From: Staphylococcus coagulans
GTDB lineage: Bacteria; Bacillota; Bacilli; Staphylococcales; Staphylococcaceae
NCBI RefSeq assembly: GCF_002901995.1
Contig: NZ_PPQN01000015.1
Span: 1-40,851, forward strand
Reading direction: 5' to 3'
Length of the DNA stretch: 40,851 bases
How positions within the stretch are numbered: the first letter of the stretch is position 1; each line of letters opens with the position of its first letter. The position numbers and the translations under genes are program-made. The notes below the pieces were generated by a model. It did not search any database. It was not told the DNA's origin and saw only the letters and a program-made list of their open reading frames with translations. Below are positions 1 to 9,074 of the stretch, in pieces.

Positions 1-32
1 AATTAACGCATAATTGGATGCGATGAGCCGCA

Positions 33-76
33 TACATCCCAAAAGATGATTTCTCACCTTTTGGGATGTATTTTTA
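33..76 (+). terminator. Rho-independent terminator of an upstream unit
   Basis: A perfect 13-bp stem (33-45 with 58-70), a 12-nt loop and a T-rich tail (TTTTTAT) from 71. It ends a transcription unit lying left of the window. The first 32 bases hold no recognisable gene end. Confidence 0.85.
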
Positions 77-110
77 TATGGTTATATATTTTTAACGGGT
101 TGTATATTTT

Positions 111-150
111 TAACGGTTGGTGAAATAGTCACTAACCGTTATTTTTTATT
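111..150. terminator. Second tandem terminator, possibly bidirectional
   Basis: A 13-bp stem with one G-U pair (111-123 with 129-141) and a 5-nt loop, followed by TTTTTTATTT. It lies about 35 bp after the first terminator, so the upstream unit is insulated twice from the FUSC gene. Confidence 0.75.
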
Positions 151-433
151 TCGAGTATAAAAACAATTAGTTTCTTACTACAATGATTCTACATATATTG
201 CAGCGTTTACCATAAAAATGATAATGATGACACCAACATGGAATCTGTCATGTTACAATATGGGACGTGATCATCAATCGTAGAAGTTGTAATACTTTAG
301 GAAAATCATTAGAAAGTATTTGAAAGTGATTGGATTGTACCGTCTTAAATATCAAATAAGCAAAGTATGCTCGACGATTTTTCTTTTATATAATAGAGGT
401 AAGACGGTAAATATAAGGGAGGGGATCACCTCG
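151..433. other. Leader region of the FUSC gene
   Basis: This 283-bp stretch has no credible gene. A TATAAT hexamer lies at 389-394, about 40 bp before the chosen start, but no good -35 box sits at the right distance, so the promoter is only tentative. An in-frame TTG at 320 could lengthen the protein by 38 residues, but it has no ribosome binding site and encodes sequence unlike the family. Confidence 0.4.
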
Positions 434-2362
434 ATGATGAACTATTTAAAAAATGTGACCTATATAGATCGTCATAAAATTGATTTTCAACGGGCGTTTC
501 GTCAAGGACTGTTAATGTTTTTACCACTATGTTTTGGGATGATTTTTAATAACTTTTCAGCGACACTCCTTGCGACAATTGGAACGTTTGCCAATATCTA
601 TGTCTTTAAGGGGACATTTAATTCCCGATTACGGGCGGTTACTTTTTCGGCTTTAGGCCTGACGGTGGCAATGATGTTAGGGACATTAACTTCAGGCACG
701 CCTTTATTATTTGGAATTTGTCTTTTAATTGTGGCGGTAGTGCCATACTATATTTTCAGTACTCTTAACATTCCCGGTCCTTCATCTACGTTCTTTATTA
801 TTGCATATAGCTTATCAAGCGTGATGCCTCATGACCCACAAGCTTTTGCGTTTCGAGGTACTATGGTAGGAGTAGGGGGTTTAATGGCTGTCTTGTTTGT
901 TTACATTGAGATTAAGCTGAGAAAAGAACAGCCGGAGTATGATGCAGTTGCTCAAGAGTTTAAGCAAATCCAGTCGCTCATTGACCACTTCAATGATCAA
1001 GTAAAGTTTAATGACTTAACGAAGACAGTCGTTCGTACTTTAATTTCTACTTCTGAAATACTTCAAACATCGCGCTCACTTCTAAAGAACAAGTCCATTG
1101 ATTCTCAACGTTTGACGTTATTACATCATGCTGCTGAAGGGATTTACTCAGAGTTATTAGAGCTCAATGCGAAGGGGCATCGACCTATTCCTGAAATTAT
1201 ATCTGATATGGTGTCGTTTGTGATGAACCAAATTTTAGCTCCGTCACATAGCCATCACACTTGGAAAAAACATGTGGATGTCTCACCAGAGTATGAAAAT
1301 TTAGTGGAATTGATTTTTAAAGTTGATGAAATTTTAACTGCCCCCGATGCTACAATTTCTAAAAATGAGACTATCCAATCGCCTCAGTATTGGAAAAGAT
1401 TACGTTATAATTTAACGCCAGAGTCAATGAATTTTATCTCTACAGTAAAATATTCAGTCATTATAGGCATTGCCATTTTGATTGCTTTAATTTTTGACTT
1501 TGAAAGGGCGTACTGGATTCCATTAAGTGCCCATACGGTTTTACTTGGTGGTACGACGATTGCCAGTGTTGAGCGCGCAGGTGCACGTTGGTTTGGAACG
1601 ATTGTAGGTGTAGGGATTGCAGTCATGATTTTAATGTTTCATCCGCCCCTTATCATTGCAGTCATTTTACTCTGTTTAAGTGGTGCGTTAACTGAGATGT
1701 TGATTGGTGCGAATTATGCGCTAGCGATGTTTGCGATTACAGTTCAAGTGATTTTACTGAGTGGCCTTGCTCAAGGTAACTTAACGATTATGATTGCGGT
1801 GCCGAGATTATTAGATACAACAGTAGGGATTTTAATCGCTGTGATAGGTGTGATGATTATCGGAAGACGTCTTGCTTCCAAACGCTTGCCCGAAATTATT
1901 GCCGATGTGACTCGTATTGAAGCACAAATGTTTCACACTATATTTTCTAGTAAAAGTGAAGAGACATCATACAATCGTTATCGTGAAAGGCTACGGCTAA
2001 AACTTAATATCGATAATATGGAAACCATGTATCGTTTTGCTTATGGCGAGTTGCTATCTAATCGAAAGCGGACACAGTATTTATATCCAGCAATGTTTAT
2101 ACTTGAACAGATGAGTTTTAAGTTAATTCAAGCCTTATATGATGATAAGCCTAAATACTTGAATAACGAAGCTATGGGACAGTATTTAGTTGCTTTTGAA
2201 AATGTTGCTAAATTATTTGAGCAAGGGCGATACCAAACTCAATTGATAGATCTACCTAAATTAGAGTACTATACGCAGTTACGTCGCTCATTGATGCAGT
2301 TACAAAATATTGAACTTTACGATTATCAAAATCATAGAAATCCAAATTTATTAAAAGATTAG
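434..2362 (+). CDS. FUSC family / aromatic acid exporter-like membrane protein
   Basis: A 642-residue membrane protein with the two-bundle layout of FUSC/ArAE proteins. A cluster of hydrophobic segments spans about residues 20-165. A soluble, mostly helical region with basic and acidic residues covers about 166-335. A second hydrophobic cluster spans about 336-480, and a cytoplasmic tail follows. Related proteins (YhfK/YccS, AaeB) are proposed to export aromatic acids or other small organic anions across the cytoplasmic membrane; the substrate here is unknown. The start at 434 is chosen because AAGGGAGGGG (415-424) lies 9 bases upstream. The gene stands alone between terminators, with pdxR converging on it. 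The family call is fairly safe; the function is inferred. Confidence 0.75.
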   Translation: MMNYLKNVTYIDRHKIDFQRAFRQGLLMFLPLCFGMIFNNFSATLLATIGTFANIYVFKGTFNSRLRAVTFSALGLTVAMMLGTLTSGTPLLFGICLLIVAVVPYYIFSTLNIPGPSSTFFIIAYSLSSVMPHDPQAFAFRGTMVGVGGLMAVLFVYIEIKLRKEQPEYDAVAQEFKQIQSLIDHFNDQVKFNDLTKTVVRTLISTSEILQTSRSLLKNKSIDSQRLTLLHHAAEGIYSELLELNAKGHRPIPEIISDMVSFVMNQILAPSHSHHTWKKHVDVSPEYENLVELIFKVDEILTAPDATISKNETIQSPQYWKRLRYNLTPESMNFISTVKYSVIIGIAILIALIFDFERAYWIPLSAHTVLLGGTTIASVERAGARWFGTIVGVGIAVMILMFHPPLIIAVILLCLSGALTEMLIGANYALAMFAITVQVILLSGLAQGNLTIMIAVPRLLDTTVGILIAVIGVMIIGRRLASKRLPEIIADVTRIEAQMFHTIFSSKSEETSYNRYRERLRLKLNIDNMETMYRFAYGELLSNRKRTQYLYPAMFILEQMSFKLIQALYDDKPKYLNNEAMGQYLVAFENVAKLFEQGRYQTQLIDLPKLEYYTQLRRSLMQLQNIELYDYQNHRNPNLLKD

Positions 2363-2383
2363 TCTATTTATTTAGTCATATAG

Positions 2384-2440
2384 AAAAAAGGGATTGCGTG
2401 TCTAAAATCAATTTAGTGTACGTAATCCCTTTTTATGATG
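2384..2440. terminator. Bidirectional terminator between the FUSC gene and pdxR
   Basis: A 15-bp stem with one G-U pair (2385-2399 with 2420-2434). It has an A-run on the left and a T-run on the right, so it can end transcripts arriving from either side: the FUSC gene on plus and pdxR on minus. Confidence 0.85.
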
Positions 2441-2531
2441 ATTTACTGAAAGCCTTTTGCCAATAGAGGCCTATCTTACATTGATTTGATTATCAGAGAT
2501 CTGTCAGTGATTGATAGCATTGAGTTCTGTC

Positions 2532-3935
2532 TTAGTCTGCATTAAAACTAGCAATGAGTTGTTGTGTGTGTGCTTCAATTTTATCCATAGGAATCCCACC
2601 AAATCCCAATACAAAACGAGGGGGCCCTTTTACTTTGTCGAATGAATAATCAGAAAGGGGATGGATATCGATATCATTTGCTTTAAGCTGACGGATACAT
2701 GTTGCTTCATCCCAACCATTTTGGATGCTAATAATAAAATGCATACCTGTTTTTTCACCGTTGATAGTGAATAATTCGGGGTACTGTTTTAAAGTGCTTA
2801 AAACTTTATCTCGCTTTTGTCTGTAAATTTTTCGCATCCGATTTAAATGACGCTCAAATTGATTGGTCTGCATAAAACGTGTGACCATAAATTGTGTATG
2901 TCTCGGAACAGTCCCTCCTTCAAGATTTTGAAGTGCATGATAACGTTGAAGTAATGCTTCAGGTAAAACTGCGTAGGCGATACGAATGGATGGTGAAATA
3001 GATTTTGAGAAAGTACTCACATAAATGACACGTCCTGATTGATCGAGACCTTGAAGTGCGGGAATGGGCTTACCTTCATATCGAAATTCTGAATCGTAGT
3101 CATCTTCAATAATAAATCGATCTTTGCTTTGATGTGCCCATTTTAGAAGTTGCATCCGTTTATTCAAACGCATCGTTACCCCACTCGGAAATTGATGACT
3201 CGGTGTAATGTATACGATGTTATGTTCAGTTTGGTTTATTGATTCAATTGCAATACCATCTTTTTCTACTGGAATAAAGCGAAAACGAATATGCTTTCGC
3301 TTTAGTAATTGATGGACTTGAGGATAAATAGGGTCTTCTAACATGAATTGGCTATGGGATGGTAATAGATCTGTAATGATAGACAACAATTGTTCGGTTG
3401 AAGAAGCGACAATCACTTGTTCGGGTGTCGCTTGTACCCCGCGGCTATGAAATAAATACTGACTAATTTGTTGTCTTAATGCATAGTCACCTTGTCTATG
3501 ACCTATCTCAACTAGCGGATATTGAGGTTCCTCAAATGCTTCTTTCGCATATTTACGAAATTGCTCAAAAGGAAAATGAGTTTGATCCACCATCCCTAAT
3601 TTGAATGCATATTGAGGGTTATGTTCTGATGTTAAGGAACGTTGTGGCGATGGTGCAGGGTTTTCGTTAATAAAGGGGAGCGTCTCAATCGCACTAATAT
3701 AAAACCCAGATTTAGGTTTGCTATAAATATAGCCCTCATCTATAAGTTGTGCATACGCATTCTCAACAGTCGTTTGGCTTATAGATAAGTACTGACTGAG
3801 TTGTCTTTTTGAAGGCAATTTTTCACCCTCTTGCATACTCCCATTAATTATACTTTTTTTAATATTTTCATATAGTTGAATGTAGATAGGTAAATTTTGT
3901 GACTGCTGGATATCGAACATTAACATTTCCATCAT
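2532..3935 (-). CDS. pdxR: PdxR, MocR/GntR-type regulator of PLP synthesis
   Basis: A 467-residue MocR-subfamily regulator. An N-terminal GntR winged helix-turn-helix covers about residues 8-75 (LPIYIQLYENIKKSI, then the LPSKRQLSQYL and TVENAYAQL helices). A linker leads to a fold-type I aminotransferase domain from about 105 to the end. The expected PLP-binding lysine is in VSTFSKSISPSIR, and the upstream IIEDDYDSEFRY is typical of the group. Such proteins use bound PLP as effector and control pdxST. The gene is divergent from pdxS with 105 bp between starts, which supports the assignment. The start is ambiguous: two adjacent ATGs follow a GGAG, and the conserved part begins at MFDIQQS. Confidence 0.88.
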   Translation of the reverse strand: MMEMLMFDIQQSQNLPIYIQLYENIKKSIINGSMQEGEKLPSKRQLSQYLSISQTTVENAYAQLIDEGYIYSKPKSGFYISAIETLPFINENPAPSPQRSLTSEHNPQYAFKLGMVDQTHFPFEQFRKYAKEAFEEPQYPLVEIGHRQGDYALRQQISQYLFHSRGVQATPEQVIVASSTEQLLSIITDLLPSHSQFMLEDPIYPQVHQLLKRKHIRFRFIPVEKDGIAIESINQTEHNIVYITPSHQFPSGVTMRLNKRMQLLKWAHQSKDRFIIEDDYDSEFRYEGKPIPALQGLDQSGRVIYVSTFSKSISPSIRIAYAVLPEALLQRYHALQNLEGGTVPRHTQFMVTRFMQTNQFERHLNRMRKIYRQKRDKVLSTLKQYPELFTINGEKTGMHFIISIQNGWDEATCIRQLKANDIDIHPLSDYSFDKVKGPPRFVLGFGGIPMDKIEAHTQQLIASFNAD

Positions 3936-4040
3936 ATTACTCCAATCTGACCCGCTTATTTTTTGTTATTCTGACACTTTAACCAGTTCAGTTATTAGTA
4001 TAATCTACTTGTGAACGTATGAAAAGGAGGACAATCACCT
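3936..4040. promoter_or_regulatory. Divergent pdxR/pdxS control region
   Basis: A pdxS -10 box TATAAT lies at 3999-4004, with no good -35 at 17 bp; CTGACA at 3971 is 22 bp away. This suggests an activator-dependent promoter. The same bases read TATACT on minus, a possible overlapping pdxR -10. The minus strand also carries a tandem AACTG repeat and AAAGTGTC between 3971 and 3995. AAAGTG-type elements occur in some described PdxR sites, so this is the likely operator. The pdxS ribosome site AAAGGAGG is at 4023-4030. Confidence 0.5.
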
Positions 4041-4928
4041 ATGTCAAAATTAATCGGATCAGAGCGTGTTAAACGCGGTATGGCAGAAATGCAAAAAGGT
4101 GGCGTTATCATGGACGTGGTTAACGCTGAACAAGCAAAAATTGCGGAAGAAGCTGGTGCTGTTGCAGTCATGGCACTTGAGCGTGTACCATCAGATATTC
4201 GTGCTGCTGGTGGTGTGGCACGTGCTTGTAATCCTTCTATAGTAGAAGAAGTAATGAATGCGGTATCTATTCCAGTCATGGCTAAATGTCGTATTGGCCA
4301 TATTACAGAAGCAAGGGTTTTAGAAGCAATGGGTGTGGACTACATTGATGAATCAGAAGTATTAACACCTGCTGATGAAGTCTTCCACTTAAAGAAAAGT
4401 GATTATACCGTACCATTTGTATGTGGATGCCGAAACTTAGGAGAAGCTGCACGTCGTATTGGCGAAGGTGCTGCGATGCTTCGAACTAAAGGCGAACCAG
4501 GTACAGGAAATATCGTTGAAGCGGTACGTCATATGCGCCAAGTTAATCAAGAAGTGGCGCGTATCACAGTGATGAGTGATGACGAATTAATGACTGAAGC
4601 GAAAAACTTAGGTGCACCTTATGAAATCTTAAAAGATATTAAAGCACATGGTCGCTTACCGGTTGTAAACTTTGCAGCTGGTGGTGTCGCAACACCTCAA
4701 GACGCCGCATTAATGATGGAATTAGGTGCAGATGGTGTATTCGTTGGTTCAGGTATCTTTAAATCAGAAGATCCAGAAACTTTTGCTAAAGCTATTGTAC
4801 AAGCGACAACACATTATCAAGACTACAAACTCATTGGCGAGTTAGCTAAAAAATTAGGTACTGCAATGAAAGGATTAGATATTAATCAACTTTCATTAGA
4901 AGAACGTATGCAAGAGCGTGGTTGGTAA
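4041..4928 (+). CDS. pdxS: PdxS, synthase subunit of pyridoxal 5'-phosphate synthase
   Basis: A 295-residue TIM-barrel protein, full length for the family. With PdxT it makes PLP directly from ribose 5-phosphate, glyceraldehyde 3-phosphate and ammonia (the DXP-independent route); the family forms a dodecamer in the cytoplasm. The two key lysines are present: K82 in VMAKCRIGH, which forms the first Schiff base, and K150 in [10 protein letters not shown], which takes over the intermediate. D25 in the GVIMDVV strand is also conserved. An AAAGGAGG lies upstream of the ATG. pdxT starts one base after the stop, so the two are co-transcribed, presumably under PdxR. Confidence 0.97.
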   Translation: MSKLIGSERVKRGMAEMQKGGVIMDVVNAEQAKIAEEAGAVAVMALERVPSDIRAAGGVARACNPSIVEEVMNAVSIPVMAKCRIGHITEARVLEAMGVDYIDESEVLTPADEVFHLKKSDYTVPFVCGCRNLGEAARRIGEGAAMLRTKGEPGTGNIVEAVRHMRQVNQEVARITVMSDDELMTEAKNLGAPYEILKDIKAHGRLPVVNFAAGGVATPQDAALMMELGADGVFVGSGIFKSEDPETFAKAIVQATTHYQDYKLIGELAKKLGTAMKGLDINQLSLEERMQERGW

Positions 4929-4929
4929 A

Positions 4930-5514
4930 ATGAAAATCGGAGTACTTGCATTACAAGGTGCTGTTCGTGAGCACATTCGACATATTGAAGCTACGGGGCA
5001 TGAAGGCGTGCCAATTAAAAAAGTAGCACAATTAGAAGAAATAGAAGGGTTAATTATCCCTGGTGGTGAGTCAACAACGTTACGTCGCTTAATGGGACTT
5101 TATGGTTTTAAAGAAGCATTACGCGAATCACAATTGCCAATGTTTGGCACTTGTGCAGGCTTGATTGTGCTTGCGCAAGATATCGTTGACGAAGAAGGCT
5201 ATTTACAAAAATTGGATATTACTGTAGAACGCAATTCATTTGGTCGTCAAGTTGACAGTTTTGAATCAGAGCTTCAAATTAAAGGGATAAATCAACCTGT
5301 AGAGGGTGTCTTTATTAGAGCACCTCATATCCAATCTGCAGCGCCACATGTAGAGATTTTAGGTCGAGTTGAAGATAAGATTATCGCAGTTCGTCAAAAT
5401 CAATACTTAGGAATCTCATTTCATCCAGAATTAACAGATGATTACAGTATGACACAGTATTTTATAGAACAGGTTATCCCGAACAGCACATCGCAAAGAA
5501 CCGCAGCTGAATGA
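4930..5514 (+). CDS. pdxT: PdxT, glutaminase subunit of PLP synthase
   Basis: A 194-residue class I glutamine amidotransferase that hydrolyses glutamine and passes ammonia to PdxS. Visible family motifs are PGGESTT (45-50), the nucleophile C75 in [12 protein letters not shown], and the remaining triad members H165 and E167 in SFHPEL. The ATG at 4930 is preferred because it gives the family N-terminus [16 protein letters not shown] 12 bases upstream, overlapping pdxS, would add only four residues. No strong ribosome site precedes it, which fits translational coupling to pdxS. A few extra residues at the C-terminus are not conserved. Confidence 0.95.
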   Translation: MKIGVLALQGAVREHIRHIEATGHEGVPIKKVAQLEEIEGLIIPGGESTTLRRLMGLYGFKEALRESQLPMFGTCAGLIVLAQDIVDEEGYLQKLDITVERNSFGRQVDSFESELQIKGINQPVEGVFIRAPHIQSAAPHVEILGRVEDKIIAVRQNQYLGISFHPELTDDYSMTQYFIEQVIPNSTSQRTAAE

Positions 5515-5620
5515 TAGTTGTCTTTATCCAATCTCATGGTTATGCATCAAGTGATAATCTAGGATGATAAGGACATCAAATATCAAAGCGATTGAGCTGG
5601 AAATCAATCCCAAAATAAAT

Positions 5621-5670
5621 AGCGCTAAGATGATTTATTAATAGAAAATCATCTTAGCGCTTCTTTTTAT
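5621..5670. terminator. Terminator between pdxT and nupC
   Basis: A perfect 16-bp stem (5621-5636 with 5646-5661), a 9-nt loop and TCTTTTTAT on the right. It ends pdxST on plus. The left flank is AT-rich but has no long run, so it may act more weakly for nupC on minus. Confidence 0.88.
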
Positions 5671-5687
5671 AAAAAATTCGATTTCAA

Positions 5688-6893
5688 TTATAAGAAGAAA
5701 CCTGCGATTGTTGCAGACACAAATGATACTAATGTAGCACCAAATAATAATTTAAGTCCAAAGCGTGCAACCATGTCTCCTTTTTCATCATTTAAAGATT
5801 TAATGGCTCCGGAAATAATACCGATCGAACTGAAATTCGCAAAAGATACTAAGAATACAGAGACAACACCTAGTGTACGAGGTGAAAGCCCATTTGCTTT
5901 TCCTAATTCAGTCATTGCTACAAATTCATTAGATAGAAGCTTTGTAGCCATAATTGAACCTGCATGAACTGCATCATGCCAAGGAATACCTGTTAAAAAT
6001 GCTAATGGTGCGAAAATGAAACCAATCAATGTTTGGAAATTCCAATCCAATTGACCACCAGAAACTAAACTGATAATACCGCCTACGATACCATTGAGTA
6101 ATGAGATTAAAGCGATATAACCGATTAACATCGCACCTACAATAACAGCAACTTTAAATCCATCTAAGATATATTCGCCCAACATTTCAAAGAAAGATTG
6201 TTGCTTTTTCTCTTCTTCAATCAATAATTTGTCGTCTTCTTCGTTGACTTTATATGGATTAATAATAGAGGCAATAATGAAACCACCGAATAAGTTTAAT
6301 ACCACTGCGGTTACAACATATTTAGGTTCAACAAGTGTAAAGTAGGCACCGACAATTGATGCTGATACTGTAGACATTGCTGAAGCGGTTAATGTATATA
6401 AGCGATGTTTAGGAATATAAGGAAGTTGTTTTTTTAATGAAATGAACACTTCGGATTGTCCTAAAATAGCAGAAGCTACCGCATTATATGATTCTAAACG
6501 ACCCATACCGTTAATTTTAGAAATTAAAAATCCAAGAACGTTAATAATTAATGGTAAGATTTTTGTGTATTGCAAAATACCAATCAACGCGGAAATAAAA
6601 ATAATTGGCAGTAATACATTAAAGAAGAAAGGCGATGCGCCTTTGTTGGCTAAACCACCAAATACAAAATCGACACCGACTGCAGCTTGTTTTAATAAAT
6701 AACCAAAACCAGTAGCAATACCGCCGACAATTTGAATCCCAATATTTGTTTTAAGTAAGAAAAATGCTAAAACAAGTTGGATAACAAGCATGATGCCAAT
6801 ATATTGCCAACGAACGTGCTTTTTATCAGAACTTGCTAAAAAAGCTAGGGCTAAAAATACAACAATCCCAACAACCCCAATTAAAATATGCAT
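5688..6893 (-). CDS. nupC: NupC, concentrative nucleoside transporter
   Basis: A 401-residue, highly hydrophobic CNT-family symporter that takes up nucleosides with a cation gradient. The N-terminus has one or two membrane segments (2-20, 32-48). The core contains the family signatures GQSEVFISLKK (145-155), TLVEPKYVVTAVVLNLFGGF (187-206) and SNEFVAMTEL (321-330), which line the nucleoside and cation site. The start at 6893 is chosen because AGGTGG lies seven bases upstream; an upstream in-frame ATG would add eight polar residues with no ribosome site. The gene is divergent from ctsR. Which nucleosides it prefers cannot be read from sequence. Confidence 0.93.
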   Translation of the reverse strand: MHILIGVVGIVVFLALAFLASSDKKHVRWQYIGIMLVIQLVLAFFLLKTNIGIQIVGGIATGFGYLLKQAAVGVDFVFGGLANKGASPFFFNVLLPIIFISALIGILQYTKILPLIINVLGFLISKINGMGRLESYNAVASAILGQSEVFISLKKQLPYIPKHRLYTLTASAMSTVSASIVGAYFTLVEPKYVVTAVVLNLFGGFIIASIINPYKVNEEDDKLLIEEEKKQQSFFEMLGEYILDGFKVAVIVGAMLIGYIALISLLNGIVGGIISLVSGGQLDWNFQTLIGFIFAPLAFLTGIPWHDAVHAGSIMATKLLSNEFVAMTELGKANGLSPRTLGVVSVFLVSFANFSSIGIISGAIKSLNDEKGDMVARFGLKLLFGATLVSFVSATIAGFFL

Positions 6894-6937
6894 GTGAGTT
6901 CCACCTCTGCTTTTCAAAATTAAATTTCACTAGAACT

Positions 6938-6943
6938 ATCATA
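6938..6943 (-). promoter_or_regulatory. Possible nupC -10 box
   Basis: TATGAT on minus, 45 bases before the nupC start. No convincing -35 box lies 16-18 bp upstream, so the call is weak. Confidence 0.35.
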
Positions 6944-6997
6944 CACCAAAAATGTAAGCAGTAACATAGCAATTTTATAAATTTAAAATCAAATTGG

Positions 6998-7026
6998 TTG
7001 AAAAAGGTCAAAGTGGGTTCTATAAT
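6998..7026 (+). promoter_or_regulatory. Sigma-A promoter of the ctsR operon
   Basis: TTGAAA (6998-7003), a 17-bp spacer and a perfect TATAAT (7021-7026). The predicted transcript start, around 7033, falls inside the CtsR operator. Confidence 0.85.
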
Positions 7027-7045
7027 ATAGTCAAAGATGGTCAAA
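7006..7045 (+). promoter_or_regulatory. CtsR operator with an extra upstream half-site
   Basis: A full CtsR site, AGTCAAA-GAT-GGTCAAA, lies at 7029-7045 and matches the RGTCAAA-NAN-RGTCAAA consensus. A further exact GGTCAAA sits at 7006-7012, inside the promoter spacer. The full site covers the start of transcription, so CtsR would block the promoter. Confidence 0.9.
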
Positions 7046-7057
7046 AGAGGTGATACG

Positions 7058-7519
7058 ATGCACAATATGTCTGACATCATAGAACAGTACATTAAAAAGT
7101 TATTTGAAGAAGCACAAGATGACGTTGTTGAAATTCAACGCGCAAACATTGCACAGCGTTTTGATTGCGTACCATCTCAGTTGAATTATGTCATCAAAAC
7201 ACGATTCACGAATGAACATGGTTATGAAATAGAAAGTAAACGTGGTGGCGGCGGGTATATTCGAATCACAAAAGTTGAAACAAAAGATCAAGGGAATTAT
7301 ATTAAACGTCTGATGGAATTAATTGGACCTGCCATTTCTCAGCAACAAGCGCTTTATATCATAGATGGTTTGTTGGAAAACAACTTGATTACTGAAAGAG
7401 AAGCCAAAATGATTGCAGCGATTGTAGATAGGGAAACATTGAAAATGGATGTGGCCGCAAGAGATATTATCCGGGCAAATATTTTGAAACGCCTACTACC
7501 GGTTATTAACTATTATTAA
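7058..7519 (+). CDS. ctsR: CtsR, repressor of class III heat-shock genes
   Basis: A 153-residue dimeric repressor that binds tandem GGTCAAA heptads and controls clp genes. The N-terminal winged helix-turn-helix includes [23 protein letters not shown]. The glycine-rich wing [12 protein letters not shown] (about residues 58-69) senses heat in related proteins. The C-terminal helices end in [19 protein letters not shown]. The start at 7058 is set by AGAGGTGA a few bases upstream; the in-frame ATG at 7037 lies within the operator and upstream of that site. First gene of an operon with mcsA, mcsB and clpC; the operator in front shows autoregulation. McsB and ClpC act on CtsR to relieve repression. 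Confidence 0.97.
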   Translation: MHNMSDIIEQYIKKLFEEAQDDVVEIQRANIAQRFDCVPSQLNYVIKTRFTNEHGYEIESKRGGGGYIRITKVETKDQGNYIKRLMELIGPAISQQQALYIIDGLLENNLITEREAKMIAAIVDRETLKMDVAARDIIRANILKRLLPVINYY

Positions 7520-7532
7520 AGGATGATGTGCT

Positions 7533-8063
7533 ATGAATACCGATAAATACAAACTTGAACGACATCAAGCGACAAGCCCTTACCGTCAGCAAGTCAAATT
7601 GTCACAGCAACCTATCTATGGACAGTCTGACGATGATTGGCAAGAAGCAGAGGATGTTGAAGGGACTTTTGTCATCAAACAAATTTTACAACATTTGGCA
7701 GCTAAACACGGCTTGAGTGTCGATCAAGTGGTTTATCGAGAAGAAAAGCGCTGTCCAACTTGTCAAATGACATTAAAAGATATTGCGCATGTCGGCAAGT
7801 TCGGCTGTCATGATTGTTATCAAACTTTCAAAGAAGATGTTTATGACATTGTGAGACGTGTCCAAGGTGGTCATATTGAACATTCTGGAAAATGTCCACA
7901 GTCGTCGCAACAAAAACGGGCATTGAAAAAACAACTTGAAGAAAAACGTGCACATCTTGAATCACTTGTTTCAAAACAAGCTTTTGAAGAAGCGGCGATT
8001 GTACGAGATGAAATTCAAGCACTCCAACAACAAAGTGAGGTGTCCAAATCTGATGACGAATAA
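7533..8063 (+). CDS. mcsA: McsA, activator of the McsB arginine kinase (short N-terminus)
   Basis: A 176-residue partner of McsB. One zinc site is visible: CPTC (C74, C77) and CHDC (C92, C95). A UVR-type coiled segment follows at about 127-162 ([27 protein letters not shown]). The region [15 protein letters not shown] and [11 protein letters not shown] is strongly McsA-like. Staphylococcal and Bacillus McsA proteins usually begin with another CXXC pair; here the first 38 residues ([12 protein letters not shown]...) contain no cysteine. Only 13 bp separate it from ctsR, and no other frame restores the missing motif. AAAGGATG upstream supports the ATG. The C-terminus overlaps mcsB by 11 bases, implying coupled translation. 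Confidence 0.93.
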   Translation: MNTDKYKLERHQATSPYRQQVKLSQQPIYGQSDDDWQEAEDVEGTFVIKQILQHLAAKHGLSVDQVVYREEKRCPTCQMTLKDIAHVGKFGCHDCYQTFKEDVYDIVRRVQGGHIEHSGKCPQSSQQKRALKKQLEEKRAHLESLVSKQAFEEAAIVRDEIQALQQQSEVSKSDDE

Positions 8064-9057
8064 TCTTGATCAGCACATGAGTGATTGGATGCAAGAAGTT
8101 CAATCACAACCTGTGATTATGTCTTCACGTATTCGGTTAGCGCGTAATCTTGAAAATCATGTACATCCTTTGATGTTCCCGTCTGAAGAGGAAGGACATC
8201 GTGTGATTAATGAAGTTCAAGATGTTTTAAAGGATATGAAAGTTTTAAGATTAGATGAATTAGATCAACAAAGTAAATATAAGTTAGTGGCTAAGCATTT
8301 AATTAGCCCAGAGCTGACAAAGCAACCCGCATCTGCTGTATTGTTGAACGAAGATGAATCTATTAGTGTAATGGTAAATGAAGAGGACCATATACGTATT
8401 CAAGCAATGGGCAACGATTTATCATTAGATACGCTTTATCAAAAAGCTTCTAAAATAGATGACGTCTTAGATGCTTCACTCGATATCAGTTATGATGAAC
8501 AATTGGGTTATTTGACAACTTGTCCGACGAATGTTGGCACAGGTATGCGTGCAAGTGTGATGTTGCACTTGCCAGGGTTGTCTATTATGAAGCGAATGAA
8601 TCGTATTGCACAAACGATTAACCGATTTGGTTTTACGATTAGAGGCATTTACGGTGAAGGTTCGCAAGTTTATGGACATGTTTATCAAGTTTCAAATCAA
8701 TTAACACTTGGTAAAAGTGAACAAGAAATTATTGATGCATTAACAGAATTAGTTCATCAAATTATTAATGAAGAACTCGCATTACGAGATCGTTTAAATC
8801 AACACAATCATACTGAGACACTTGATAGAATCTATCGTTCATTGGGTATATTAAAATATAGTCGTTTAATTTCGGTAGAGGAAGCGTCATATCGTTTAAG
8901 TGATATTAAATTAGGTGTTGATTTGGGCATTTTAGAAATGGAAGACTTTCGATTTAATGAATTAATGATTGCGATTCAATCGCCATTTTTAATTGATGAT
9001 GCAGAAGAACAATCCATTGAAGCCAAAAGAGCAGAAATTTTAAGAACGCATATATAA
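8053..9057 (+). CDS. mcsB: McsB, protein arginine kinase
   Basis: A 334-residue phosphagen-kinase-like enzyme that phosphorylates arginine side chains, marking proteins for ClpC-ClpP and inactivating CtsR. Family features are [16 protein letters not shown] near the N-terminus, [21 protein letters not shown] with the catalytic-site cysteine, [11 protein letters not shown], and [20 protein letters not shown] with the active-site glutamate. The start at 8053 (MTNNLDQH) has GAGGTG 10 bases upstream and the expected length. The open frame continues upstream inside mcsA, but that part is not McsB-like. An alternative ATG lies at 8080. Confidence 0.96.
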   Translation: MTNNLDQHMSDWMQEVQSQPVIMSSRIRLARNLENHVHPLMFPSEEEGHRVINEVQDVLKDMKVLRLDELDQQSKYKLVAKHLISPELTKQPASAVLLNEDESISVMVNEEDHIRIQAMGNDLSLDTLYQKASKIDDVLDASLDISYDEQLGYLTTCPTNVGTGMRASVMLHLPGLSIMKRMNRIAQTINRFGFTIRGIYGEGSQVYGHVYQVSNQLTLGKSEQEIIDALTELVHQIINEELALRDRLNQHNHTETLDRIYRSLGILKYSRLISVEEASYRLSDIKLGVDLGILEMEDFRFNELMIAIQSPFLIDDAEEQSIEAKRAEILRTHI

Positions 9058-9074
9058 AACTAGGAGGTTGGCAT

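Noticed and set aside
205..230. A Fur-box-like stretch (AATGATAATGATGAC) upstream of the FUSC gene
   Set aside because: Only half of the palindrome is recognisable, and it lies about 200 bp from the start without a clear promoter.
3995..4279. A minus-strand open frame opposite the pdxS start
   Set aside because: It mirrors conserved pdxS codons and covers the pdxS promoter; it is an antisense shadow.
6442..6702. A plus-strand open frame inside nupC
   Set aside because: It is antisense to conserved transporter coding sequence and has no ribosome site.
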